Shown: positions 53,501 to 62,172, counted from the first letter of the stretch. The stretch: 64,000 bases of DNA from Acidobacteriota bacterium (GCA_018269005.1 JAFDVK010000038.1:1-64000), one strand, 5' to 3'. The notes: a model not told the origin generated them from the letters alone. Translations and numbers: made by a program.

Positions 53501-54045
53501 ATAATGCGATCCCGGCCGAAGCGGATATTCGCGAGAAGCTCCAGCAGGTCAAGACAACGGATGTTTGGTGGGAATTTGAGACGCTCTCGGGCATTCCGAC
53601 CTTTGATGCGATGCGGAAGATATATGTCGGCGGAGCGATCGATGCAATGAAGCGCCTCGATTGCAACCGAAATGTCGAAAATGAGCTGTCTGCATCGCCT
53701 GGATGCGGATGCGGGTTCTCGATCCTGGAAGCGGAAACTATCGGGGAGAAGCCGCGCGACCTCTGGCAGATGATCAATACCGCATTGTTCGAATATCGAC
53801 GCTCGCTGAGCGTTCGCATTGACGACATTTTGGACTTGGCATCAGAGACGAATTCAGAAGCCATTGGGGCATCTCTTAAGAAGTTGGTCGAGAATGAGAA
53901 TGACCTTCGACGGTTAACAGTTGAGGAAATCGGCCTCTTGAGTTCGCTTCGGTCGATTCCGTCGACTGGCGGGGGCGTTGATAACATTACAGCGTTTACA
54001 CCCGAACCTTCCGAGATCGACGCGATAATCGACTCCCTTACCTAG
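50584..54045 (+). CDS. large P-loop ATPase, DUF6079/BREX PglY-BrxC-like
   Basis: The ATG at 50584 gives 1,153 residues; the open frame continues upstream without a ribosome site or ATG. The Walker A motif GFRGVGKS is at residues 66-73. The likely Walker B strand LVVLIDTS (~161-168) has Asp but lacks the catalytic Glu. A winged-helix-like segment FSALFPLHPAIMEVAPFIRLYLHEFALLGFASE follows. These features and the length fit the DUF6079/PglY-BrxC family of phage-defence ATPases. No BREX methyltransferase, PglZ or BrxA gene is near; the genes on both sides are ordinary. It could be an orphan or a different use of the family. The 258-bp gap upstream holds AT-rich sequence but no clear gene. Confidence 0.6.
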   Translation: MKRIEQKVKDLVELRQYSSNYEYAREPAKALASYRFTDVTSDLMAKWIERACHVSDGNGTANALAGFRGVGKSHFLNTFGAIVGNADLRSRAGDSHVDSAAHGLGRRKFNVVWAFRGTEESLVAELQTGIAEATGISRAVLSSDLVELLESAQTFGADASLVVLIDTSLDRSERVSRDDGPMLGEIAEIAKKRGFLVCVALDDDIAGADGANAAITRSYSIDYLDLEHLYKIVDAHIFPKFPRSNSVIHEIYNYYRAVVPGFRWSEQRFSALFPLHPAIMEVAPFIRLYLHEFALLGFASEAGARIMGRPANSLIAPDEVFDSVEKSLRKVDVLSAAFEIYDRLNSEVVAKQPVVKRLHAKLVLKGMMLFSLSEEGSTAAEIGASMLIFDEGDPSAAVGEIESVLVAFAAAAPDGIKTESDSSGQNRYSFRLDAKDGLKLALQDAIEKVGPAQIDAILKRLLSERFPDFSFSVDESEGRLADEADAFLLWRGGVRKGQLQWNVENGNVRSSVGAQDWTVIVAAEPGQAASSDSMSVGWIPGAIVASDRDAFARYWLLQNDPTIRSEHKEHLATAIQTHAASTAKAFQRVFLDQAMLSIGGFEYNLTEDARGAATLSQLFSIMLEPLFETRFPDHPIFPHVVGPKEVSTIVSGFFTGSATADDNLLRLAADCCLPLGIATRGETGPSPADAEELRRLETVRIVLELVDSASDPSAKISDVHAALAKEPFGLVAESVHLILSAMVAARMIEFVTTRADRINHRSLDLKVSWDDIVAVARPVGSGISVERLGRWLHLLTGADETLSVSREGDTEAIKQALAIWQADWRTSSVAARYADVDDCSLTTRTWRASSSIKSFDSVAGSIDRLRSGELSCEDCLTRIADAFADQESEFSRRSDDLILIEEFLAGFELREKAVSYLAKSEPTGESEIDNLRAYLWDFVTSDLSDHDPEVSRLITNQWSRYQKLYTRHFVDLHNAIPAEADIREKLQQVKTTDVWWEFETLSGIPTFDAMRKIYVGGAIDAMKRLDCNRNVENELSASPGCGCGFSILEAETIGEKPRDLWQMINTALFEYRRSLSVRIDDILDLASETNSEAIGASLKKLVENENDLRRLTVEEIGLLSSLRSIPSTGGGVDNITAFTPEPSEIDAIIDSLT

Positions 54046-54066
54046 AACCTCTGCTATTATTTTCAG

Positions 54067-54921
54067 GTGGTGAAACCTGATATCGATATTGTTGGCGACG
54101 GACGTGTCGGAAGGGCATTGGCTATTGCCTTCGAACGAAAATGGTCGCCGGTAAACCGTATATTTGCCCGGACTGCGGGTAGAGAACCGGTTGAGTCGCT
54201 GCTCCCGAGGCCTTTAAGATCCGACGATGTCCTATTAGGTACAGTTGTGATCGCCGTCACGGATTCGCAGATCGAGAGTGTGGCGAAGGCCTTAAAGGCG
54301 CATTTAAGGCCTGGTTGTGTTGTTCTGCATACAAGCGGCTCGCTCTCGTCGGAGGTCCTTGCGCCACTTCGCGAGACCGGTGCCTCTGTCGGTTCCTTGC
54401 ATCCGCTTATCTCTATCAGCGACCCAGTAGTTGGAGCTGAAAACCTAGCCGGGGCCTTCTTTTGTATTGAGGGTGATGAAAAGGCGTGTCAAAGAGCGAA
54501 GGAACTTGTCGGTGTGCTCGGTGGGCGCAGTTTCAGGATCGCTCCCGATAAGAAAGCGTTGTACCACGCTGCGGCCGTGATGTCGGCCGGTCATCTTGTA
54601 GCTCTGTTTTCCGTGAGCCTTGAGCTCTTGGCAGAATGCGGCATTTCGCTCGACGAAGCTCGCGACGTGTTAGCACCTCTCATTGCGAGTGCGGCGGCAA
54701 ATCTCCGTGCATCCTCGCCCGAGGCGGCGCTGACAGGACCGTTTGCCCGCGGTGACCGCGAAACTGTTGAGAAGAACCTCAGAGCCATCCGAAAGTCAGA
54801 ACATCCGGAGTTTGCTGAGATCTATTGTCTTCTGGGAATCCGATCCCTTGAGCTTGCGGAAAAAAATGGCGTCTCCCATGATGACATTCAGGCTATATCG
54901 GCAATCCTTCGCGCGAAGTGA
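54067..54921 (+). CDS. Rossmann-like and DUF2520 domain protein
   Basis: The 284-residue product starts with GTG and has a dinucleotide-binding start IVGDGRVGRALAIAF. The Rossmann domain contains VVIAVTDSQIESVAKAL and VVLHTSGSLSSEVLAPLRETGASVGSLHPLISI. A helical DUF2520 C-terminal domain follows (KKALYHAAAVMSAGHLVALFSVSLELL). It resembles NADP-dependent pyrroline-carboxylate or 6-phosphogluconate-type dehydrogenases, with Lys/His that could act on a carboxylic substrate. Function unknown. It is 21 bp after the ATPase gene and overlaps the next start (GTGA). Confidence 0.82.
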   Translation: MVKPDIDIVGDGRVGRALAIAFERKWSPVNRIFARTAGREPVESLLPRPLRSDDVLLGTVVIAVTDSQIESVAKALKAHLRPGCVVLHTSGSLSSEVLAPLRETGASVGSLHPLISISDPVVGAENLAGAFFCIEGDEKACQRAKELVGVLGGRSFRIAPDKKALYHAAAVMSAGHLVALFSVSLELLAECGISLDEARDVLAPLIASAAANLRASSPEAALTGPFARGDRETVEKNLRAIRKSEHPEFAEIYCLLGIRSLELAEKNGVSHDDIQAISAILRAK

Positions 54922-54941
54922 TAACATCTAAATATAGAGCG

Positions 54942-55466
54942 ATGTCGAGAGGAAAGGACAAATTTTCAAACGAGCGGGCAATTTTTCTTGAATATATTCA
55001 GGCGGCGGGATTGCGTCGAACTGATCAGAGAGAACTGATCATGGAGACGTTCCTCGGTACCGAAGAGCATTTGACCATTGAAGACCTGCATCGGCTTGTT
55101 CAGAAGAAGGACGACTCCGTCGGGCACACGACCGTGTACCGGACGCTGCGGCTTTTGACCGAAGCCGGTCTCGCCCGTGAAGTGCGCTTTGGCGACAATA
55201 AGACGTATTTTGAGCACCACTACAACCATGCTCATCACGATCATATGATCTGCACGGGGTGCGGACTTGTGATCGAATTCGTCTCAGAGGAGATCGAACA
55301 CCTTCAGGATCAGGCCGCCGCAAAGTTCGATTTCACGCCGACTCATCACAGTCTGAGGCTCTGGGGAACTTGCCGTGAATGCAGTATGAAAAAGGACTCC
55401 GCTCCAGCAGTACCTTCCGGAGCACAGCCTCGCGTGCGTGTTAAGACGACGGTCGGGAACGGTTGA
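54942..55466 (+). CDS. Fur-family transcriptional regulator
   Basis: From the ATG at 54942 this gives 174 residues; a GTG at 54918 overlaps the previous stop and may be the true start. The winged helix contains LRRTDQRELIMETFLG and HTTVYRTLRLLTEAGL. The metal-binding part has HHYNHAHHDHMICTGCG and a second Cys pair CREC, forming the structural Zn(Cys)4 site. Fur/PerR regulators sense iron or peroxide. The ~25-residue C-terminal tail is rich in Pro and Arg. The Nramp-like gene lies 2.0 kb away and is a possible target, by function only. Confidence 0.92.
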   Translation: MSRGKDKFSNERAIFLEYIQAAGLRRTDQRELIMETFLGTEEHLTIEDLHRLVQKKDDSVGHTTVYRTLRLLTEAGLAREVRFGDNKTYFEHHYNHAHHDHMICTGCGLVIEFVSEEIEHLQDQAAAKFDFTPTHHSLRLWGTCRECSMKKDSAPAVPSGAQPRVRVKTTVGNG

Positions 55467-55568
55467 TCCTTTCAAACCGCCAAAAGCGGGAACAATGCGA
55501 CGCGACAGATCGTAGTTATGGTCAGGACTCGGCATCGTTGTTGAGAGACCAAGGAGCGACCAAAGGAA

Positions 55569-55862
55569 ATGAGTGAAAAAGAAAAGACCGGAAAGGGATC
55601 GTCGAAAGGGAAAGAAGCCTTTGAGGCCGAATTTGAGGCCCTGCCGCTGGATGAAAAATTCTCTCGCCTTTTTAAAATGGAGGCCGTCACGATCGGCGAG
55701 ACGATCAATTATGTCGTAAATAATTCGTCGAAATTCGTCGATAAGGCGGTCGAAGCGATGAACGACCTCGGGCGCAAAGTTAAAACTGAATGCTCGGAAA
55801 AGGAAAGCACGGACGCGAAAGCCGAAAAAAAAGAAACTAAGCCCGCACCCGACAAAAAATAG
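55569..55862 (+). CDS. small charged protein of unknown function
   Basis: The 97-residue protein is rich in Lys and Glu at both ends (MSEKEKTGKGSSKGKEAF; KAEKKETKPAPDKK), with a middle helix-rich region LPLDEKFSRLFKMEAVTIGETINYVVNNSSKFVDKAVEAM. A good AAGGA site precedes the ATG. The pattern suggests a cytoplasmic helical protein, perhaps interacting with a membrane. I do not recognise it. It converges on the MscS gene with 16 bp between stops. Confidence 0.6.
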   Translation: MSEKEKTGKGSSKGKEAFEAEFEALPLDEKFSRLFKMEAVTIGETINYVVNNSSKFVDKAVEAMNDLGRKVKTECSEKESTDAKAEKKETKPAPDKK

Positions 55863-55878
55863 CTAACCGAGTTCGGCG

Positions 55879-57348
55879 TTATTGATCGCCCTTTTCGCCG
55901 CTCAACCCAAAGAATTTTCGAATCGAGCGGATCATCCCCGCAGACTTTTGATCCACTGCCGGTACCTCACCCGGAACGTTTTCTGTTTCATTTAGCTTCT
56001 TTAGGCGCTCTTGGATGCGTTCTGAGACCGCAAGGACAAGAGCCTCATTGTTTGCGAGTATTGGCTTCAAAGCCCGTTTTCCGATCTGGAGAACCTCGGT
56101 CTCGCTTGTCGCGACCACCGTCGCAGATCTCGGCTGGCCGGTCAAGAGACTCATCTCGCCAAAGAAATCATCTTCGCCAAGCGAATTGATGACCTCGATC
56201 TTTTGACCGCGTCGCAGAACGACATTCACTGAGCCGCGCACTATTACGAACATCGACGTGCCATCGGCGCCCTGTTCTACAATGGATTCGCCTGCTGCGT
56301 AAACACGAGATTTCGCATTTGCTGCAAGCCGTTCGATCTCGCTCTCCGACAGGGGGGCAAAGACGGGAATGCGCGCCAGCTGCACTGAACGACGCGTTAC
56401 CTTTTCTTCGAGCGGGAGTTCCGTCGGGGCTTCCTGATTGACAAGCGTCCTCGTCGGAAATGCAAATTCGATCTTTTCACGCCGGAATGCATACCAGATG
56501 CGTTCACGGACAAGAGCGTCCGTATCCGCGTGGCGAGTATAGTCCTCTATCCAGTATTTCACTTCCCAATCGAGGCTGCTGTCCCCGAAGTTCCGCATTC
56601 TTACGACCGGATGACGCTTTCGAGAGATGTTCTCGGTAAATCGTAAGGCTTCGCGGACGACGCTGATGGTTCGCGACGGTGAGTATGAATACGCGGTGTT
56701 GAAGAATACGGTACGGGCGTTCAGATTATCACGCGGAGCGACTTCGATCGTTTCTTTGCCGAGGACCGAGTTGCTGATTATCAGAAGCTTATTCTGGAAC
56801 GTGCGGATCTTAACGCCTCGCCATGAAACACCTTCCACGATCCCCATTCCTCGATTTTGGATCGAGATCACGTCACCGACCTGAAAAGGCTGGTCGGCCT
56901 GCATCGCAATGCCTGCGAAAAGGTTGCCGAGGGTGTCCTGGAGAGCCAGACCGACGACGATACCGACGATCGTCGAACCGGTAAACAGTGCAGAGAGCTG
57001 GACGTCCTGATACTGGTTCTGGAAGATCAGCACAAAGGCGATTATGTAAACAATGATCGATAGGACCGTCTTAAGGAGCGACGAGACACCGGGCTGGGCC
57101 GATCGCTTAACGGCCGCTCGCATCATCAAGAACGCCGCAAAACGCACGATCCCGATCACGATCAGCATCGACAGGACGATCGTGACGATCTTGATGATCG
57201 TGCTTATCGCAGTTATCGGAATGCGATGATCCGCCAGGAACGTCTCGATATCCTTCTCAAAAAGACCCATCAAGGTCAGGATCGTTCCGACAATCGCAAC
57301 GAAGACTATCAATGAGATCGCTCTTTTGTAAACTCCGGATGATGACAT
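55879..57348 (-). CDS. MscS-like mechanosensitive channel with cyclic-nucleotide-binding domain
   Basis: The 489-residue protein has about four N-terminal membrane helices (~10-155), an MscS pore and beta domain (SALFTGSTIVGIVVGLALQDTLGNLFAGI, then DVISIQNRGMGIVEGVSWRGVKIRTF) and a C-terminal cyclic-nucleotide-binding fold (~325-450: VYAAGESIVEQGADGTSMFVIVRGSVNVVLRR, FFGEMSLLTGQPRSATVVA with the Gly-Glu pair and Arg). The channel may be gated by a cyclic nucleotide. It begins 5 bp after the Nramp-like gene, so both are co-transcribed. The C-terminal ~40 residues are a linker. Confidence 0.88.
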   Translation of the reverse strand: MSSSGVYKRAISLIVFVAIVGTILTLMGLFEKDIETFLADHRIPITAISTIIKIVTIVLSMLIVIGIVRFAAFLMMRAAVKRSAQPGVSSLLKTVLSIIVYIIAFVLIFQNQYQDVQLSALFTGSTIVGIVVGLALQDTLGNLFAGIAMQADQPFQVGDVISIQNRGMGIVEGVSWRGVKIRTFQNKLLIISNSVLGKETIEVAPRDNLNARTVFFNTAYSYSPSRTISVVREALRFTENISRKRHPVVRMRNFGDSSLDWEVKYWIEDYTRHADTDALVRERIWYAFRREKIEFAFPTRTLVNQEAPTELPLEEKVTRRSVQLARIPVFAPLSESEIERLAANAKSRVYAAGESIVEQGADGTSMFVIVRGSVNVVLRRGQKIEVINSLGEDDFFGEMSLLTGQPRSATVVATSETEVLQIGKRALKPILANNEALVLAVSERIQERLKKLNETENVPGEVPAVDQKSAGMIRSIRKFFGLSGEKGDQ

Positions 57349-57353
57349 CTTTG

Positions 57354-58658
57354 CTAGAAAATATCAGCAATCGTTTTTACTATCAATAGGATCGAGAGTA
57401 TTGAGACGATAACCGTGGTTCCCCACGCGAAGACGTTGTGAACAAAGCGGTTTCGATATTCGCCCATAATCTCTTGGTTGTTGCTTAGGATCACGATAGC
57501 AACGAGCAATATCGGCAAAAGTACGCCGTTCACGCATTGGGTAAATAGCAGGAGACTGAACTGCGGTATGTTCGGGATCAATGCGACCGCCGCGCCGAGC
57601 ACGATCAGGGCCGAAAAGATGCCAAGGAAGATCGGTGCTTCGCGAAATGAACGCGCAAGGCCCTTCTCAAACCCCAGCGCTTCGCTAAGGCTGTAGGCGG
57701 TCGCAAGCGGCAGAACGCCCATTGCCAGCATCGAGGCACCGAAGAGGCCGATGCCGAAGAGCCACTCGGCGTAGTCGCCGACAAACGGAACCAACGCCTT
57801 GGCTGCGTCACTCGCGGTTTCGAGCTTAACGCCTGCGACATGCAGGGTCGCGGCGGTCGAAATTAGGATGAACACAGCTACGATATTTGCGAGCACAACA
57901 CCGAGGATCGCATCGGCTCGGGCGAGATTCAGGTCTTCGGTGTCGAGTCGCTTCTCGACGACCGAGCTTTGGACAAAGACCTGCATGAACGGTGTGATCG
58001 TCGTGCCGATCAAGGCCATAACGGTGAAAAGGTAACCGGATTCGACCCTGAACGTTGGAGTTACAAATTCCTTTGCCACCAAGCCCCAGTCCGGCTTTGC
58101 TGCGATGGCCGAGATGATATAGGCAAAAAGAACGAGAGCCATCAGGAGAAAGATCTGTTCCACCCGCTTTGGTGTTCCGCGAGCAACAAGCAGCCAGATC
58201 GCAACGGCAGTCAGCGGAACACTTATGTAGCGTGAGATCCCGAAAAGCTCGGAAGCCTGCGCGATACCAACAAACTCAGCGACGATGATGCCAAAATTTG
58301 CGATAAGTAAGGCCAGCATCACAAGAGCCGTCCAGCGTACGCCAAACTGCTCACGGATCAGATCGGCAAGGCCTTGGCCCGTAACTACGCCCATTCGCAC
58401 ACACATTTCCTGCGCGACGATAAAAAATACCGTCATCGGGATAAAGGTCCAAAGGAGTGTGTATCCGTAGTCGGCGCCGGCCGAAGAGTATGTGGCGATT
58501 CCGCTCGCCTCGTCGCCCGAAGCGGCAGCAATAATGCCGGGCCCAAGCACGGCCAAATATGCGAAGAATCGATACTCAGGAAGACTTCGACGAAGGCGCG
58601 ACGGTATCTTGCGCAGCTTGAGCGCGATACTCTTCGGAGATACGCTGCGAACATCCAT
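57354..58658 (-). CDS. Nramp-like divalent metal transporter
   Basis: The 434-residue protein has about eleven membrane helices and the Nramp pattern. In helix 1 the canonical DPGN is replaced by SGDEASGIATYS (GPGIIAAASGDEASG), and helix 6 reads TTITPFMQVFVQSS instead of MPHN. These changes occur in divergent clades, some linked to Mg2+ or other metals, so the substrate is uncertain. It sits in the inner membrane. The gene precedes the MscS gene by 5 bp and is divergent from ggt. Confidence 0.82.
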   Translation of the reverse strand: MDVRSVSPKSIALKLRKIPSRLRRSLPEYRFFAYLAVLGPGIIAAASGDEASGIATYSSAGADYGYTLLWTFIPMTVFFIVAQEMCVRMGVVTGQGLADLIREQFGVRWTALVMLALLIANFGIIVAEFVGIAQASELFGISRYISVPLTAVAIWLLVARGTPKRVEQIFLLMALVLFAYIISAIAAKPDWGLVAKEFVTPTFRVESGYLFTVMALIGTTITPFMQVFVQSSVVEKRLDTEDLNLARADAILGVVLANIVAVFILISTAATLHVAGVKLETASDAAKALVPFVGDYAEWLFGIGLFGASMLAMGVLPLATAYSLSEALGFEKGLARSFREAPIFLGIFSALIVLGAAVALIPNIPQFSLLLFTQCVNGVLLPILLVAIVILSNNQEIMGEYRNRFVHNVFAWGTTVIVSILSILLIVKTIADIF

Positions 58659-58831
58659 TCTGGGGTCTACTACCGTCGTCTGTCATTTCTAGCAAAAATG
58701 CGGGCCGCGATACTTATTGCCCGCTTATGTGACCTTTCGACTATAAACCTTTTGAGGCGATGATTGAAGTTGCGAACAAGTTTGGAGTAAAGTTTTTTTC
58801 GGAATCGCTGAGAATCTGGTAGATTTTAGCT

Positions 58832-60565
58832 ATGCAAACCCGTAAGATCTTCTCTCGCTTCATCACGATCATTGCGACTTTGGGCGTACTTGCCGCGATC
58901 TTCCCGGCTGCAAACATCCATGCGGCTTGGCCTTCACCGGTGCGTGGAAAGCATGCAATGGTCGTTTCTCAGCACGAATTGGCATCACAGATCGGCGTTG
59001 ACATCTTGAAAAAGGGCGGCAATGCGGTCGATGCGGCGATCGCCGTTGGATTGGCCCTTGCGGTCGTCTATCCGGAGGCGGGGAACATCGGCGGCGGCGG
59101 ATTTATGGTGATTCACGACAGCAAGGGCGGCAACTACGCGATCGACTATCGCGAAATGGCTCCCGCTGCTGCGTCCCGAAATATTTTCGTCGGGTCGGAC
59201 GGCAAACTCATCAGTGGTGAAGGTTCATCGACGATAGGCTATCGCGCTTCGGGAGTTCCCGGGACGATCGCGGGCTTTGACCTTGCTTTCAAGAAATATG
59301 GTTCCGGTCGGGTCAAATGGGCAGATCTCGTCGAACCTGCACGCCGCTTGGCGGCCAATGGCTACGTCCTTTCATACCGGCTGGCACGTCTTTTCAGAGG
59401 ATATTCCGATGGCCTCTCGAAGTATCCGGAAAGCAAGCGGATATTCCTCAACGGCGGCAAATTCTTTGAAGAAGGCGATCTCTTCAAGCAGCCTGATCTC
59501 GCCGCAACCTTAGGGCGCATCGAGCGGCTTGGGGCACGCGAATTTTACACGGGCAAGACCGCGCAGCTAATTGCCGCGGACATGAAAGCTAACAACGGGC
59601 TGATCACGCTCGACGATCTAAAGGCCTATCAGGCTAAGGAACGCGAGCCTCTTGTTGGCAATTATCGCGGACACAAGATCGTTTCGATGCCGCCGCCGAG
59701 TTCGGGCGGGATCGTGATGCTCGAGGCATTGAATATTCTCGAGGCTTACGATGTCGCGAAGATGCAGTACAATTCGGCGGAGAAATATCACTATCTTGCC
59801 GAAGCAATGCGTCGGGCCTTTGCGGATCGTGCGGAGTTTATGGGCGATCCTGATTTTGCCGATGTCCCGACGGCGGCTCTCACGTCAAAGTCCTACGCTG
59901 CAAAACGCCGGGAGACCATTCAAAAAGATAAGGCCTCCAACAGCAAAGACATCGGCCACGGTGAACCGACCGGTCACGAATCGATGGACACCACGAACTA
60001 TGCGGTCGTGGACAAGGACGGGATGATGGTCGTCAACACATATACGATCAACGACCTTTACGGCTCGCAGGTCACGGCCAAAGGAACCGGCATTCTTCTT
60101 AACGACGAAATGGATGATTTTGCCGCGAAGCCGGGCGAACCGAATATGTTCGGCCTGATTCAGGGCGAGCGAAATGCCGTAAAGGGCGGAAAAAGACCGC
60201 TCTCTTCAATGACTCCGACGATCGTTCTACGTCCGGACGGTTCGGTGTGGTTCGGCGTTGGAGCACGCGGAGGCCCAAGGATCATCTCAGCGGTCCTTCA
60301 GACCGTCATCAACGTGATCGACCACAAGATGGACATTCAGGCAGCGATAGATGCACCTCGGATCCATCATCAATGGCTGCCCGATGAATTGACCACCGAA
60401 CCTATCGGATTTTCTCCTGACACGACCACGATCCTGAAGTCCTACGGACATCGTTTGGCATCACCGAGTTGGGTCGCTTCTGCGACCGGTTTGATGATCG
60501 ATGAGAAGGGGGTGCGGCTCGGAGCGATCGATTCTCGCAGCGACGGCCTCGCTGTCGGCTATTGA
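58832..60565 (+). CDS. ggt: gamma-glutamyltransferase
   Basis: The 577-residue precursor has a signal peptide (ending NIHAA) and the GGT fold. The autocleavage/catalytic Thr lies in DTTNYAVVD (T387 or T388), giving large and small chains. Other motifs: NIGGGGFMVIHDS, GSGASG-like GVPGTIAG, GGKRPLSSMTPTIVL in the small chain. The enzyme hydrolyses or transfers gamma-glutamyl groups, for example from glutathione, in the periplasm. The stop overlaps that of the zinc-ribbon gene on the other strand by 7 bp. Confidence 0.95.
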   Translation: MQTRKIFSRFITIIATLGVLAAIFPAANIHAAWPSPVRGKHAMVVSQHELASQIGVDILKKGGNAVDAAIAVGLALAVVYPEAGNIGGGGFMVIHDSKGGNYAIDYREMAPAAASRNIFVGSDGKLISGEGSSTIGYRASGVPGTIAGFDLAFKKYGSGRVKWADLVEPARRLAANGYVLSYRLARLFRGYSDGLSKYPESKRIFLNGGKFFEEGDLFKQPDLAATLGRIERLGAREFYTGKTAQLIAADMKANNGLITLDDLKAYQAKEREPLVGNYRGHKIVSMPPPSSGGIVMLEALNILEAYDVAKMQYNSAEKYHYLAEAMRRAFADRAEFMGDPDFADVPTAALTSKSYAAKRRETIQKDKASNSKDIGHGEPTGHESMDTTNYAVVDKDGMMVVNTYTINDLYGSQVTAKGTGILLNDEMDDFAAKPGEPNMFGLIQGERNAVKGGKRPLSSMTPTIVLRPDGSVWFGVGARGGPRIISAVLQTVINVIDHKMDIQAAIDAPRIHHQWLPDELTTEPIGFSPDTTTILKSYGHRLASPSWVASATGLMIDEKGVRLGAIDSRSDGLAVGY

Positions 60566-61137
60566 GGGAGTTTCTTCGCTTCTTCCTGATCGAGCAAGCG
60601 GGTTGTGCCTTCCGTAACACTTGTCGGCTGGAGGTCGTTCGTGTCACGCCACGCTCCGACTCCCGGACTGCGATAGTCTGCGGCCGGTTGAGTTTGCTGA
60701 GGCGGCAATGCCATTCCGGCAGTCGGCCTTCCATGGAGCGTCGCGGGCATCGGCGGCATCTGAGCCTGCGAAAATGCCGGCTTGCCCGCCCATGACGGCT
60801 TTGAGCTCTGCAGAAATATCAACGAACCGAGCAGGAATATCATCGACCCGAAAACTCCAGTGATAGCCATCAAGGCGATCAGTTCATCCGGACCGTTCAA
60901 TATCCCAAAGAACGATGTCGTGAACAACGTAAAGAAAATAAACCAGCTGATCGAGAAAAACACGCCGTTCTTTTTGTTAAAGAGCTTCGGCGGCGGCTTT
61001 TCGTTCAGTTGAGCAAGCTGCGGAAGATAGCCGCCTTGTGCGACCACCTCCGCAACGAGCGAAAGCGGCAACCCGCATCGCGAGCAGAACTTGGTGTCTT
61101 CGTTGGCTTGTTGCTGTCCGCAGCTTGGGCAATGCAT
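60559..61137 (-). CDS. zinc-ribbon membrane protein of unknown function
   Basis: The ATG at 61137 gives 192 residues; a longer frame runs to 61215. The N-terminus is a zinc ribbon (HCPSCGQQQ, then FCSRCGLPL). Two membrane helices follow at ~62-85 and ~92-118, then a Pro/Gln/Thr-rich tail (~120-192). This layout is common in unnamed membrane proteins. The last 7 bp overlap the ggt stop (convergent). GAGAAGAAAAG precedes the ATG. Confidence 0.75.
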   Translation of the reverse strand: MHCPSCGQQQANEDTKFCSRCGLPLSLVAEVVAQGGYLPQLAQLNEKPPPKLFNKKNGVFFSISWFIFFTLFTTSFFGILNGPDELIALMAITGVFGSMIFLLGSLIFLQSSKPSWAGKPAFSQAQMPPMPATLHGRPTAGMALPPQQTQPAADYRSPGVGAWRDTNDLQPTSVTEGTTRLLDQEEAKKLPQ

Positions 61138-61211
61138 CTTTTCTTCTCTCAGGGTAACGCGACTGATTAAACGAATTCTGCCACGAAAATGTTCAGTCGG
61201 CAAAAATAAAC

Positions 61212-61682
61212 TCACCGTCGGCGGATCTTCTTGCCGCTCTGAAGCTGATAAATGGCGGCTGCACGTCCGAGGTAATGATCCGCGGTCGCGGCCGTCTCAA
61301 GCAGAAGGGAAAAGATCGATGTGAGCTTTTCCGGAGCGGGAAGTTCGCGTTTCAGGTCATCGTCCGAGGCTAAAAAGCCAAGGCCGTGCCGGCGAGTCTC
61401 CGCGACCTCGTCGAGATATTCGAGGATCAATTCGTGCGTCGAAAGCTTCTCCGGCAGCGTCCACTCGAACGGATCGTCCCACAGGCGGGTTGTGATACCG
61501 CCGAAAGCCTGCTCTACCGCAGCCGCCGAACGCAAAAGACACGTTCCCACGTTCATATACGGAAGTTCCGCGGTGCCGACGTTCGTAAAAAGATCGGCTT
61601 CGGCCGTGAGTTCGAGCAAGGTTCGAGTGTCAAGGTCGAGCTTGTCAAACTTTCGGCCGAAGCCTTCTATCAAATCTCGCAT
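61212..61682 (-). CDS. hypothetical protein
   Basis: The ATG at 61682 gives 156 residues; the TTG at 61739 would extend it by 19 and overlap the neighbouring gene. The sequence is mostly helical and acidic, with FDKLDLDTRTLLELTAEADLF, GITTRLWDDPFEW and LLETAATADHYLGR. I do not recognise a family. The gene follows the lipoprotein gene by 25 bp on the same strand, so a shared transcript is likely. No ribosome site is clear. Confidence 0.6.
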   Translation of the reverse strand: MRDLIEGFGRKFDKLDLDTRTLLELTAEADLFTNVGTAELPYMNVGTCLLRSAAAVEQAFGGITTRLWDDPFEWTLPEKLSTHELILEYLDEVAETRRHGLGFLASDDDLKRELPAPEKLTSIFSLLLETAATADHYLGRAAAIYQLQSGKKIRRR

Positions 61683-61707
61683 AAAATGAGGAGAGAAATC
61701 GAGTAGA

Positions 61708-62079
61708 TCATCGACCCTTGTACCGACGTTCCTTTTCAAAGATACCGAGGCCGTAATTCCTGCCTTTGTAATTGATTCCCGTACCGACTGTGCCGCTTAT
61801 GCCGATACGCGAGCCTCTTGAAGGAACCGCATTATCAGTAATGACCCAGATCGAGCCTGTGCCATCGTCGATCTTGTAAGCTCCGCCCGAAATCCCTGTC
61901 CCGGGGATCGAAAGGCCGTAGCTGTCAACCACCGTGCCGATAATGCCGACCTCTTTATTCTGATACCGTGAAGGATTTGCATTGATCTCGGCGATCGACC
62001 TTTTCTCCGGGCAGGCCGCCGCGAAAATAGCGATACCGGCAACTGCGGCAACAAGCAGAATACGTGTAATTCCTTTCAT
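61708..62079 (-). CDS. small lipoprotein with OB-fold-like domain
   Basis: The ATG at 62079 with AGGAG upstream gives 123 residues; a longer frame to 62157 is unlikely. A lipoprotein signal ends in FAAAC. The mature part begins EKRSIAEINANPSRYQNKEVGIIGTVVDSYG and continues DDGTGSIWVITDN and GSRIGISGTV, a pattern of beta strands like an OB-fold of the tRNA-anti or NirD-like type. It probably binds a ligand or partner in the periplasm. Function unknown. Confidence 0.75.
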   Translation of the reverse strand: MKGITRILLVAAVAGIAIFAAACPEKRSIAEINANPSRYQNKEVGIIGTVVDSYGLSIPGTGISGGAYKIDDGTGSIWVITDNAVPSRGSRIGISGTVGTGINYKGRNYGLGIFEKERRYKGR

Positions 62080-62172
62080 TTCTCTCTCCTGAAGTAGCGT
62101 AATATTGGCCGAAAGGCCTCTGAGGAGAGATTCAGTTTTCATCCGAAAGGTTCGCAAGCATTTGTCGATCGG

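Noticed and set aside
50584..54045. Complete BREX locus
   Set aside because: No pglX, pglZ, brxA, brxB or brxL-like gene lies within the window; only the ATPase is present.
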